From Anaerolinea thermophila (lineage in GTDB: Bacteria > Chloroflexota > Anaerolineae > Anaerolineales > Villigracilaceae), in NCBI GenBank assembly GCA_022729775.1, contig DZBA01000060.1, positions 1 through 13,365 of the forward strand: a stretch of 13,365 nt of DNA, given 5' to 3'. This document shows, piece by piece, positions 1-6,341 of the stretch. The position numbers were made by a program, and so were the translations under genes. Every line of letters begins with the position of its first letter. Position 1 is the stretch's first letter. Under the pieces are notes generated by a model. The model saw only the letters and a program-made list of their open reading frames with translations. It was not told the origin of the DNA and did not search any database.

Positions 1-68
1 TCCGTCGCATCCGTGTCCAAATGGTTTTTAATCACGGCAATTCCCAATGAGCCGACAAAATATCGCAT
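1..68 (-). CDS. N-terminal fragment of an unidentified gene running off the left edge
   Basis: On the minus strand an ATG at 68-66 opens a frame of 22 codons (MRYFVGSLGIAVIKNHLD...) with no stop before the window edge. Seven bases upstream of the ATG lies TATCAT (plus positions 76-81), which would make the transcript leaderless; there is no Shine-Dalgarno sequence. The gene would be divergent from the aminopeptidase, with overlapping -10 elements. The sequence is too short to assign a family, and 22 open codons could occur by chance, so the call rests mainly on the promoter spacing and on the same arrangement recurring elsewhere in the window. Confidence 0.4.
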   Translation of the reverse strand, partial: MRYFVGSLGIAVIKNHLDTDAT

Positions 69-75
69 ATTCTGG

Positions 76-85
76 ATGATATAAT
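76..85. promoter_or_regulatory. Overlapping divergent -10 elements
   Basis: The plus strand carries TATAAT at 80-85 (for the aminopeptidase, predicted start of transcription near 92, leader about 25 bases with a Shine-Dalgarno). The minus strand carries TATCAT at 81-76 for the truncated gene, ending 7 bases before its ATG. The two hexamers share two bases. No convincing -35 hexamer is visible in either direction. Confidence 0.45.
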
Positions 86-116
86 TTATATGCTTTTATT
101 TTATAGGAGATTTTTC

Positions 117-1235
117 ATGACAGACCTTCGCGTTTCTAAATTTGCCGAAATTCTCGTTAAACATTCCGCGCGCGTCCAACCCGGCGACCGTGTCCTCATC
201 GAAGCGACCACCGCCGCCGAGCCGCTTGTGCGCGAGTTATACATCAAGATATTGGAAATGGGCGGACACCCTGTTCCGCTGCTGCAATTGCCCGATATGT
301 TTTTCCCCGGTCATGAAGATTTGCTCATTATGAAAGGCAGCGACGCGCAATTGGATTATGTGCCGCCTTTTCAAAAAATCGCGTACGATGATTTCGAGTC
401 GCGCATACGCATTCATTCTGTGACGAATACGCGCTCGCAGACCAGCATGGACGCTTCCCGTTCACAGCGGCGTGGCAAGGCGACCAGCATCATCACGGCA
501 ACGCAGATGAAGCGCGGCGCAGAGGGCGTTTTCAAATGGGTGACGACTTTGTATCCCACAGCGGCGTACGCGCAAGATGCGGGGATGAGTCTGAGCGAGT
601 ATGAGGATTTTGTCTTCAACGCGGTACACGCGCACGAGGATGACCCAATCAAGTTTTGGCAGCAGGTGAAGAATGACCAACAGAAAGCCGTTGATTTTAT
701 GCGCGGAAAAAAGCAGGTCATCTTGCGCGGTCCCAACGTGGACTTGTCCCTCTCGATTGATGGGCGCATATTTCTCAACTCATACGGGACGCACAACATG
801 CCCGATGGCGAAATTTATACGGGTCCTGTGGAAGAGTCGGTGAATGGCTGGGTGAAGTTCACGTACCCCGCTATTTATGGCGGCGTGGCTGTTGAAGGCG
901 CGGAACTAACTTTTAGCGGCGGGCGCGTTTCACAGGCAAAAGCGGAAAAGAACGAGGCGTACCTGTTGAAGATGATCGAGTCGGATGAAGGCTCGCGTTA
1001 TCTTGGCGAGTTCGCCATCGGCACGAATTTCGACATCAATAAATTTACGGGACAGATTCTCTTTGATGAAAAAATCGGCGGGTCGTTCCACATGGCGCTT
1101 GGCGCGGGCTACCCCGAAACGGGCGCGAAAAATAAATCCGCGATTCATTGGGATATGATTTGCGATCTGCGAAAAGATTCCGAAATTCTCGTAGATGGCG
1201 AGTTGATGTATAAAGATGGGAAATTTGTAATTTAA
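117..1235 (+). CDS. M29 family metallo-aminopeptidase (AmpS/thermophilic aminopeptidase type)
   Basis: A cytosolic exopeptidase that removes N-terminal residues from peptides using a two-metal centre. The 372-residue product has the usual family length. The C-terminal half holds the expected metal and catalytic residues: Glu232 in the PDGEIYTGP motif, Glu298 in YLGEFAIGTN, His325 in GGSFHMALG, Tyr332, His344 and Asp346 in AIHWDM. The family places metal ligands and the catalytic Glu and Tyr at these motifs. I chose the ATG at 117 because AGGAGA at 105-110 lies six bases upstream; the in-frame ATG at 90 has no such site and adds a non-conserved extension. The gene stands alone, divergent from a truncated gene on its left and convergent with pfkA on its right. 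Substrate preference cannot be read from the sequence. Confidence 0.93.
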   Translation: MTDLRVSKFAEILVKHSARVQPGDRVLIEATTAAEPLVRELYIKILEMGGHPVPLLQLPDMFFPGHEDLLIMKGSDAQLDYVPPFQKIAYDDFESRIRIHSVTNTRSQTSMDASRSQRRGKATSIITATQMKRGAEGVFKWVTTLYPTAAYAQDAGMSLSEYEDFVFNAVHAHEDDPIKFWQQVKNDQQKAVDFMRGKKQVILRGPNVDLSLSIDGRIFLNSYGTHNMPDGEIYTGPVEESVNGWVKFTYPAIYGGVAVEGAELTFSGGRVSQAKAEKNEAYLLKMIESDEGSRYLGEFAIGTNFDINKFTGQILFDEKIGGSFHMALGAGYPETGAKNKSAIHWDMICDLRKDSEILVDGELMYKDGKFVI

Positions 1236-1317
1236 GAGAGTAGATAAATAGAGAATAGACGAGAAGAGAGTAGTACAAGTTCAAGTGTACTACTCTCTTC
1301 TTTATTCCTACTCTCTT
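1234..1317. repeat. Nested inverted repeats; probable bidirectional terminator
   Basis: The ten-base word AAGAGAGTAG occurs at 1234-1243 and 1264-1273, and its reverse complement at 1290-1299 and 1308-1317. The inner pair is the core of a perfect 16-bp stem (1262-1277 with 1286-1301) around an 8-base loop (1278-1285), followed on the plus strand by a T-rich run. The interval 1236-1320 lies between the stops of two convergent genes, so the inner hairpin is well placed to end both transcripts. The left arm also shows a loose 7-8 base periodicity of TAG(A) words at 1241, 1249 and 1256. The stem is not GC-rich, which is unusual for an intrinsic terminator. Confidence 0.7.
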
Positions 1318-1319
1318 TA

Positions 1320-2402
1320 TCAATCATCCCCAAATGAAATGCCGATATTACGCGCAGTGATGACCGCATCGCTGTGAAGGTTGACCCGTTTGGGAATTGC
1401 AATCGCTTCCTCCAGCGGGATGTCGGTGATTTCTCCGCAGCGCAGGGCGACCATGCAGTCGAATTTGCCTTGCGCGGCAAGACGGACTGCGGCTGCGCCA
1501 TAGCGCGTGGCAAGCGAGCGGTCAAATGAGGTGGGTGTTCCGCCGCGTTGAATATGTCCCAAAACAGTCACGCGCGATTCGAATCCCTGCTTTTCGATAT
1601 ATTCCGCCACCATTTGCCCCACGCCGCCGAGACGCGGCACGTAGACTTCATCACCCTGCCGTGAGAAAACTTGCGAGCCGCCATCGGGCTTTGCGCCTTC
1701 AGAGACGGCGATGATACTGAATTGGCTGCCGCGCTCCACGCGCTGATGAATCCGTTTGAGGATGTTCTCGAACTTGAATGGAATTTCCGGGATGAGGATG
1801 ACATCCGCGCCGCCGGAAATTCCCGCCTGCAAGGTGATGAATCCCGCGTCGCGCCCCATCAGTTCCAAGACCATGACGCGATGATGCGATTCCGCTGTGG
1901 TGTGCAGACGGTCGAGCGCTTCGGTGGCGATGTTGAGCGCGGTATCGAACCCGAAGGTGATTTCTGTGCCGCCGATGTCGTTGTCAATCGTTTTGGGAAC
2001 GCCGATGCAAGGCACGCCCTTTTGCGCGAGTTCGTGCGCGATGCGCAGCGTGCCATCACCGCCGAGGACAAGCAGCGCGTCGAGCTCGAGTTTTTGAATC
2101 CCTTTGACGATTTCATCGGAAACGTCAATGACAACTTCCTTCCCGTCGCGGATGACTTTGCGCGCGTATGGGTTGCCGCGATTTGCCGTGCCGAGGATGG
2201 TGCCGCCGCGCGGAAGGATTCCGCGCACCTCTTTTCTTCCCAGTGGCATGACTCCGTTCTCATCCAGAAAACCATCATACCCATTTTTGATTCCGTATAC
2301 TTCGCATTGATATATGTTGAGCGCGGTTTTAACCGCCGCGCGGATGACTGCGTTCAAGCCTGGCGCATCCCCACCGCCCGTTAAGATTCCGATTCTTTTC
2401 AT
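1320..2402 (-). CDS. pfkA: 6-phosphofructokinase, group III (probably ATP-dependent)
   Basis: Phosphorylates fructose 6-phosphate to fructose 1,6-bisphosphate in glycolysis. The 360-residue protein has the N-terminal nucleotide loop GILTGGGDAPGLN (5-17), RGGT (65-68), GGDGT (114-118), the catalytic loop PKTIDNDIGGT (136-146, base Asp140), MGRDAG (182-187), PEIPF (205-209) and GHIQRGG (282-288). At the two positions that follow phosphoryl donor choice in this superfamily (Gly104 and Gly124 in E. coli) it has Gly117 and Lys137. Asp/Lys marks pyrophosphate enzymes and Gly/Gly the E. coli type; Gly/Lys is the mixed group III pattern usually associated with ATP. The start at 2402 has an AAAGGAG site just upstream, and longer in-frame starts cross into the divergent gene. 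It is convergent with the aminopeptidase and divergent from the membrane protein. Confidence 0.95.
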   Translation of the reverse strand: MKRIGILTGGGDAPGLNAVIRAAVKTALNIYQCEVYGIKNGYDGFLDENGVMPLGRKEVRGILPRGGTILGTANRGNPYARKVIRDGKEVVIDVSDEIVKGIQKLELDALLVLGGDGTLRIAHELAQKGVPCIGVPKTIDNDIGGTEITFGFDTALNIATEALDRLHTTAESHHRVMVLELMGRDAGFITLQAGISGGADVILIPEIPFKFENILKRIHQRVERGSQFSIIAVSEGAKPDGGSQVFSRQGDEVYVPRLGGVGQMVAEYIEKQGFESRVTVLGHIQRGGTPTSFDRSLATRYGAAAVRLAAQGKFDCMVALRCGEITDIPLEEAIAIPKRVNLHSDAVITARNIGISFGDD

Positions 2403-2435
2403 AAAAGATTCTCCTTTTAATGAAATGTCATAACC

Positions 2436-2443
2436 ATTATAAT
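2436..2443. promoter_or_regulatory. Symmetrical ATTATAAT: shared -10 for pfkA and the membrane protein
   Basis: The 8-bp palindrome ATTATAAT gives TATAAT on the plus strand (2438-2443) and TATAAT on the minus strand (2441-2436). For the plus gene the hexamer ends 7 bases before the ATG at 2451, implying a leaderless transcript. For pfkA it predicts a leader of about 27 bases that includes the AAAGGAG site. The -35 regions are weak (TTTTAA at 2415-2420 on plus; TTGTTT-like on minus near 2462). Confidence 0.55.
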
Positions 2444-2450
2444 TCCCATT

Positions 2451-3230
2451 ATGCAAAAACAACGACATCCCTTTTGGACGCGCGACTCATCCATCCTGCT
2501 CGGCGGATTTTTCGTCACCATCCTTTTGATTGTTTACATTTGGCAGCCCCTCGCGGAGGAGTACCTCGCCTATGTGGATTGGAATGGCAAATGGTGGCTT
2601 TACATAGACTGGCTGCTCATCAATATTTTTTTGTTTATGTCCGTGACCATTGTGGCGCGGGCGAATCTTAAAACCGATTTGCTCATCGTCTTCGTTGGGA
2701 TGTGCGGCGGGCTGGCAATCGAATCGTGGGGGACGCAAACCAACCTTTGGCATTATTACACCGCCGAACGCCCGCCGTTGTGGATCATCCCCGCCTGGCC
2801 CATTGCCTCGCTATCCATTGACCGCATCACGCGCTTTTTGAGTTGGAGCCTTGACAGGACAAGCGTAAAATTCAACCCATTCCCCGTTCTCTACTGGCTG
2901 ACTTTTGCAACTTTCATGACCTTGATGCTGCTCTTTGTTTCCCCAACCTTCGATAAATCCTACACCTGGCTTTCGATGATTTTATGCGCGCTGCTGATTC
3001 TCACGCCGACAGATTACCGCTTCGCGCTGCTGACTTTCATCGCGGGCGCGGGGCTTGGTTACTTCCTCGAACTGTGGGGGACAACGCGCGAGTGTTGGAC
3101 ATATTACACCATGCAAAAACCGCCGCTCTTTGCCGTGCTTGCGCATGGGATGGCGGCGGTCGCATTTTGGCGCGCGGGGTTATTGCTCAAAACGCTTATT
3201 GCCAGAGTATCCACTGTCCAATGGCAATGA
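2451..3230 (+). CDS. Polytopic membrane protein of unknown function with an internal duplication
   Basis: I do not recognise this family. The 259-residue product is strongly hydrophobic, with about seven or eight candidate membrane spans (for example 16-31, 50-68, 76-90, 146-163, 173-185, 191-207, 228-246). Two halves share a motif: residues 91-110 read E-S-W-G-T, then W-H-Y-Y-T, then P-P-L, and residues 207-226 read E-L-W-G-T, then W-T-Y-Y-T, then P-P-L. Conserved Glu, Trp and Tyr at a membrane edge are distantly reminiscent of carotenoid-biosynthesis membrane proteins (the CruF/DUF422 style E..G....W.Y pattern), but this is only a resemblance. There is no Shine-Dalgarno; TATAAT ends 7 bases upstream, so translation is probably leaderless. 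Its last 35 bases overlap the convergent DUF212 gene. Confidence 0.8.
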   Translation: MQKQRHPFWTRDSSILLGGFFVTILLIVYIWQPLAEEYLAYVDWNGKWWLYIDWLLINIFLFMSVTIVARANLKTDLLIVFVGMCGGLAIESWGTQTNLWHYYTAERPPLWIIPAWPIASLSIDRITRFLSWSLDRTSVKFNPFPVLYWLTFATFMTLMLLFVSPTFDKSYTWLSMILCALLILTPTDYRFALLTFIAGAGLGYFLELWGTTRECWTYYTMQKPPLFAVLAHGMAAVAFWRAGLLLKTLIARVSTVQWQ

Positions 3231-3651
3231 TAAATCCAAGAATAATTCCGCCGACCACTTCCAGCGGGGTGTGACCGATGACTTCTTTGAGGTCTTTTTC
3301 GCTCCATGCGTGACCTTTGAGCAGCTCTTCAAATAGGTAGTTGATGCGCTCCGCGTGAAAGCCCGCCTGCCTGCGCACGCCTGCCGCGTCATGCACGACA
3401 ATCATGGTGATTGCCACTGCAATGGCAAAGAGCGGCTGGTCGAAGCCGTGATATAAGCCGACGGCAATGGTGCCGGAAACCAAAAGCGCCGAGTGCGAAG
3501 ACGGCATTCCGCCGGGCGCAAAGAACATTGCCCACAGCCAGCGGCGCGAACGCAGATATTCGGTGGGGATTTTCAAAGCCTGCGCAATCAACCAGCCCTC
3601 CAACACGGCAAACAAAACCTTGTTATGGAGCAATTGATCTATGATAATCAT
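3196..3651 (-). CDS. DUF212 / divergent PAP2 family membrane protein (YuiD-like)
   Basis: A small integral membrane protein of 151 residues related to acid phosphatase/vanadium haloperoxidase proteins. It has GGMPSSHSA (47-55), HDAAGVRRQAG (87-97) and LKEVIGHTPLEVVGG (121-135), which together define the family; the His residues in SSHSA and GHTP sit in motifs used for phosphate chemistry in true PAP2 enzymes. Four to five hydrophobic spans are visible. The ATG at 3651 overlaps the xseB stop in an ATGA, so translation is coupled, and longer in-frame starts would lie inside xseB. It is the last gene of the minus-strand run and overlaps the convergent membrane protein by 35 bases. Its substrate is unknown; a lipid or isoprenoid phosphatase role is inference. 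Confidence 0.88.
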   Translation of the reverse strand: MIIIDQLLHNKVLFAVLEGWLIAQALKIPTEYLRSRRWLWAMFFAPGGMPSSHSALLVSGTIAVGLYHGFDQPLFAIAVAITMIVVHDAAGVRRQAGFHAERINYLFEELLKGHAWSEKDLKEVIGHTPLEVVGGIILGFIIAIGQWILWQ

Positions 3652-3893
3652 TCTAATTCTTCCTCGAATGGCGCGGCGGATTCGCCTGCCAGTTTTTGAA
3701 CCTTCAATTGCGCCGCTTCGAGAAGTTCGCCGCACCGCGCAACAAGCGCCTGTCCGCGCTCGTAAAGTTTCATCGAATCTTCCAGCGGGTTTTGTTCGCT
3801 TTCCAAAGTATCTACGACGCTTTCAAGTTCCGCGAGGGCTTCCTCGTAGGTTAATTCTTCCACAGGTTTTTGGGTTGATTTTGATTTAGCCAT
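3648..3893 (-). CDS. xseB: Exodeoxyribonuclease VII small subunit
   Basis: Partner of the XseA catalytic subunit in exonuclease VII, which degrades single-stranded DNA from both ends in the cytoplasm. The 81-residue product shows the family pattern: EELTYEEALAELESVVDTLES (13-33), a conserved LEDSMKLYERGQALVARC stretch (37-54) and a helical C-terminal region, consistent with the two-helix fold that coats XseA. A TGGAG site lies about five bases before the ATG. It begins 15 bases after the xseA stop and overlaps the next gene by four bases (ATGA). Length and position beside xseA make the call firm. Confidence 0.95.
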   Translation of the reverse strand: MAKSKSTQKPVEELTYEEALAELESVVDTLESEQNPLEDSMKLYERGQALVARCGELLEAAQLKVQKLAGESAAPFEEELE

Positions 3894-3908
3894 CCATGCT
3901 CCAATAAG

Positions 3909-5114
3909 TTACGAATCACGAATTATGTCGAACTCTCCGTCGCTCAAACGAGCCTTCATTTTACCTTGCGCCTGTATGATTTTAGACACCACCGCGCCGT
4001 CTTCGTTGCGGGTGATGATGGCGTATCCGCGCGAAAGAATCGCTTCGGGATTCAACGCTTGCAGTTTTTTGGAAATTCCGTCCACGTGTTTGGATTGCAG
4101 CGCGATTCGATGTGTCAACGCGGAAAGCGCGCGGCGCGAGAGTTCGTCCAAACGCTGGTAACTGGATTGAATTTGACGTTCGGGTGAAACATATTTCAAT
4201 CGTGAGACAAGAGCCGCCAGCGATGATTTTTCATCCGCGACGAGATTCAACATTGAAGAAGATAATCGCGCGTCAAAGTCTGAAAGCGATTCTTGAAGGT
4301 CGTTCAGCGTGGTTGGGGTCGCCAGTTCCGCGGCGGCGGTGGGAGTCGGCGCGCGCAGGTCGGCGGCAAAATCGCACAGCGTAAAATCGGTTTCATGTCC
4401 CACGCCGCAGATGACAGGCGCGTTTGAATCCGCAACCGCGCGCACCACGCGCTCATCGTTGAACGCCCACAGGTCTTCTATCGAACCGCCGCCGCGCGCA
4501 AGCAGAATCACATCGGGTTGTTGTTTGTTGAGCGCCGCAAGCGCTTTCACCAGCGCGGGCGGAGCATCCACGCCTTGCACGGGCGACGGCGCAAGAATGA
4601 CCCGCGCGAGCGGCAATCTTCGGCGCAGGGTGTTGAGCATATCGCGCAGCGCCGCGCCTGTTTCGGATGTGACAATTCCAATCACGCGCGGAAGTTCGGG
4701 AATCGCGCGTTTGCGCTCTTCGTCGAATATGCCTTCCGCTTGCAGCATGGTTTTCAGCCGCAGAAATTCCTGATACAACGCGCCTTCGCCTTTGGGTTGA
4801 ATCGAGTTGACGATGAGTTGATATTGTCCCTGCGGCTCATACACGGCGATCTTTCCATGCGCTTCGATGGACATGCCGTCCCGTATATTGATGCGCAATC
4901 GTGTCGCGTCCGCTTTCCACATCACGCAGCGCAGCGAGGCATTTTTATCTTTTAACGTGAAATAAATATGCCCCGAATTGGGTTTGGATAGGTTCGAGAT
5001 TTCGCCTTCCACCCAGACATCCTGCAACTGCGGGTCGTTCTCCAGCATCTTGCGGATGTGAAAAGTAATTTGCGAAACCGTGAGGTGAAGCGTGGAAAAT
5101 AAGGTGGGTTGCAT
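3909..5114 (-). CDS. xseA: Exodeoxyribonuclease VII large subunit
   Basis: Catalytic subunit of exonuclease VII, acting on single-stranded DNA. The 401-residue product has an N-terminal OB-fold (about 8-105, with VWVEGEISNLSKPNSGHIYFTLKD), a nuclease core with IVTSETGAALRDML (147-160), ARGGGSIEDLW (206-216) and GVGHETDFTLCDFAADLRAPTP (237-258), a coiled C-terminal arm and the closing LSRGYAI motif (360-366). Asp158, Arg207, His240 and Asp243 match the E. coli residues Asp155, Arg205, His238 and Asp241 that are needed for activity. I chose the ATG at 5114, because an extended reading to 5234 would run across the end of the upstream ATPase in another frame and lacks conservation. Only 5 bases separate it from the ATPase stop, with no strong ribosome site, suggesting translational coupling. 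Confidence 0.94.
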   Translation of the reverse strand: MQPTLFSTLHLTVSQITFHIRKMLENDPQLQDVWVEGEISNLSKPNSGHIYFTLKDKNASLRCVMWKADATRLRINIRDGMSIEAHGKIAVYEPQGQYQLIVNSIQPKGEGALYQEFLRLKTMLQAEGIFDEERKRAIPELPRVIGIVTSETGAALRDMLNTLRRRLPLARVILAPSPVQGVDAPPALVKALAALNKQQPDVILLARGGGSIEDLWAFNDERVVRAVADSNAPVICGVGHETDFTLCDFAADLRAPTPTAAAELATPTTLNDLQESLSDFDARLSSSMLNLVADEKSSLAALVSRLKYVSPERQIQSSYQRLDELSRRALSALTHRIALQSKHVDGISKKLQALNPEAILSRGYAIITRNEDGAVVSKIIQAQGKMKARLSDGEFDIIRDS

Positions 5115-5119
5115 GGCGG

Positions 5120-6259
5120 TTAGTCTGATAAGAATGCGTCGAAATTCGATTTGTTGACGGTGCGACTCTGACTGTCGGGATACGCTTCTGCAAATGCTTT
5201 TGCAGATTTCGCGCTGAATTCTTTTTCGTTCCATTTGAATTCGTACGCGCGCAGTTCGCCTTGTCGTTCTTCGATGAGGTCAATTTCCTTTTGGTCGTAT
5301 GTGCGCCAGAAATAAAAGTTGGCGTAACGCCGCTGGTGATGAAAGGTCTTCATGCGCTCGATGACGGCAAAGTTTTCGAACAGCGCGCCCACATCCGCGC
5401 GGATGTTTAGCGGGTTGAAATTGCGAATCAGCGCGTTGCGGAATCCCAAATCTACAAAATAATATTTGGATGATTTCGAGATTTCTTTTCGCAGGTTACG
5501 GCTGAACCCGCGCAGGTTGACGATGACGAACATTTTTTCCAGCAGGTCGAGATATTTCTCGACCGATAATTTTGAAATGGAAAGATGCGAAGCCAGTTCC
5601 GCTGTGGAAACTTCAGACCCGATTTGCAGCGCCAGCAGCGATAACAGGTCTAATACTTTTTTGGGCTTCTTGACCTGCTCGAATGCAAGAATATCACGAT
5701 ACAGGTAATTGTTGATGAGGTCGTAGAGATAGTTTTCCTTGTCTTCGTATGCGTCATACGCGCTGACTTTGGGGTACATCCCGAATCTTAGAAATTCTTC
5801 GATGCGCTCGCTGTTCGAGGTCACAGGCGGGTGAATCGGAATCTCGTTATAAGAAAATGGGTACAACGTAAAAATGGAGGAACGCCCTGTCAGCGGCTCG
5901 TTGATTTTGCTTGCCAGGTCAAACGATGCGGAGCCGGAAGCGAGGATATGTATCTTATAATGGTCGAAGATGAGTTTAAGAGTCAACCCGATATTCTCGA
6001 TGCGCTGGGCTTCGTCAATCACCAATAGTTTGTTTGAGCCAACCACCGCTTTGAGCCTGTCCAAATCCGCGCGGCTCAATAGTTCCTGCACGCGCAGGTC
6101 ATCCCCGTTGAGGTGGACATAAGGCAGGCTGGTTTTTGTCAGCAGTTGATGGATGAGCGTGGTTTTCCCCGCCTGTCGCGGACCATATAGAAAGACCGCT
6201 TTGGGTTCAGAAAGCAGCTCTTTTTGAATATGGTAAAATAGGCTTCTCTCAATTTCCAT
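5120..6259 (-). CDS. AAA-family ATPase with DUF4143 C-terminal domain
   Basis: A 379-residue P-loop ATPase of the widespread AAA_14/DUF4143 group, whose role is not established. Walker A is GPRQAGKT (26-33), Walker B LLVIDEAQ (78-85), and LASGSASF (106-113) fits the sensor-1 strand. A winged-helix-like stretch follows (about 218-250). The DUF4143 part has YYFVDLGFRNALI (266-278) and GALFENFAVIERM (291-303). The end reads YFWRTYDQKEIDLIEE then YEFKW; Glu325-Ile-Asp327 and Glu340-Phe-Lys342 resemble a PD-(D/E)XK nuclease core, a known trait of this group. The start at 6259 follows a consensus promoter by six bases, so the mRNA is probably leaderless. Downstream, xseA starts 5 bases after the stop. 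Such genes occur in scattered multiple copies across prokaryotes, so horizontal arrival is plausible. Confidence 0.9.
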   Translation of the reverse strand: MEIERSLFYHIQKELLSEPKAVFLYGPRQAGKTTLIHQLLTKTSLPYVHLNGDDLRVQELLSRADLDRLKAVVGSNKLLVIDEAQRIENIGLTLKLIFDHYKIHILASGSASFDLASKINEPLTGRSSIFTLYPFSYNEIPIHPPVTSNSERIEEFLRFGMYPKVSAYDAYEDKENYLYDLINNYLYRDILAFEQVKKPKKVLDLLSLLALQIGSEVSTAELASHLSISKLSVEKYLDLLEKMFVIVNLRGFSRNLRKEISKSSKYYFVDLGFRNALIRNFNPLNIRADVGALFENFAVIERMKTFHHQRRYANFYFWRTYDQKEIDLIEERQGELRAYEFKWNEKEFSAKSAKAFAEAYPDSQSRTVNKSNFDAFLSD

Positions 6260-6294
6260 AAATTAAGTATAGTGTAGTTTACTTAATTTGTCAA
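6260..6294. promoter_or_regulatory. Consensus sigma-70-type promoter with embedded inverted repeat (ATPase / pyrD)
   Basis: On the minus strand TTGACA (6294-6289) and TATACT (6271-6266) are separated by exactly 17 bases, and the -10 ends six bases before the ATPase ATG at 6259, so transcription should begin at or next to the start codon. A perfect 10-bp inverted repeat, AAATTAAGTA (6260-6269) and TACTTAATTT (6280-6289), brackets the -10, spacer and last base of the -35, placing a candidate operator over the promoter. On the plus strand TATAGT (6268-6273) could serve pyrD, overlapping the minus -10. Confidence 0.75.
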
Positions 6295-6307
6295 AAAATG
6301 ACCGTGA

Positions 6308-6323
6308 AAAATCGGGAGATTTT
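6308..6323 (+). other. Small hairpin in the pyrD leader
   Basis: AAAATC (6308-6313) and GATTTT (6318-6323) pair around a GGGA loop, eight bases before the pyrD ribosome binding site (AAGGA, 6331-6335). It is short and AT-rich, so its stability is modest. It may be a chance structure; no pyrimidine-sensing element is recognised. Confidence 0.3.
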
Positions 6324-6341
6324 CCCCCAGAAGGAACTCGA

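Noticed and set aside
1671..2384. A 237-codon open frame on the plus strand opposite pfkA
   Set aside because: PFK on the minus strand has every family motif; the opposite frame has biased, domain-free composition and no start signal.
5115..5234. Extended N-terminus of xseA
   Set aside because: The extra 40 residues overlap the ATPase coding end and are unlike the conserved XseA start; ATG at 5114 gives the standard N-terminus.
6307..6330. Pyrimidine-responsive attenuator before pyrD
   Set aside because: The hairpin is only six A/T-rich pairs with no competing antiterminator or run of Ts ending a transcript, so attenuation cannot be supported.
6288..6341. TTG start for pyrD
   Set aside because: It lies inside the divergent promoter and would add 18 unrelated residues, while ATG 6342 has a good ribosome site.
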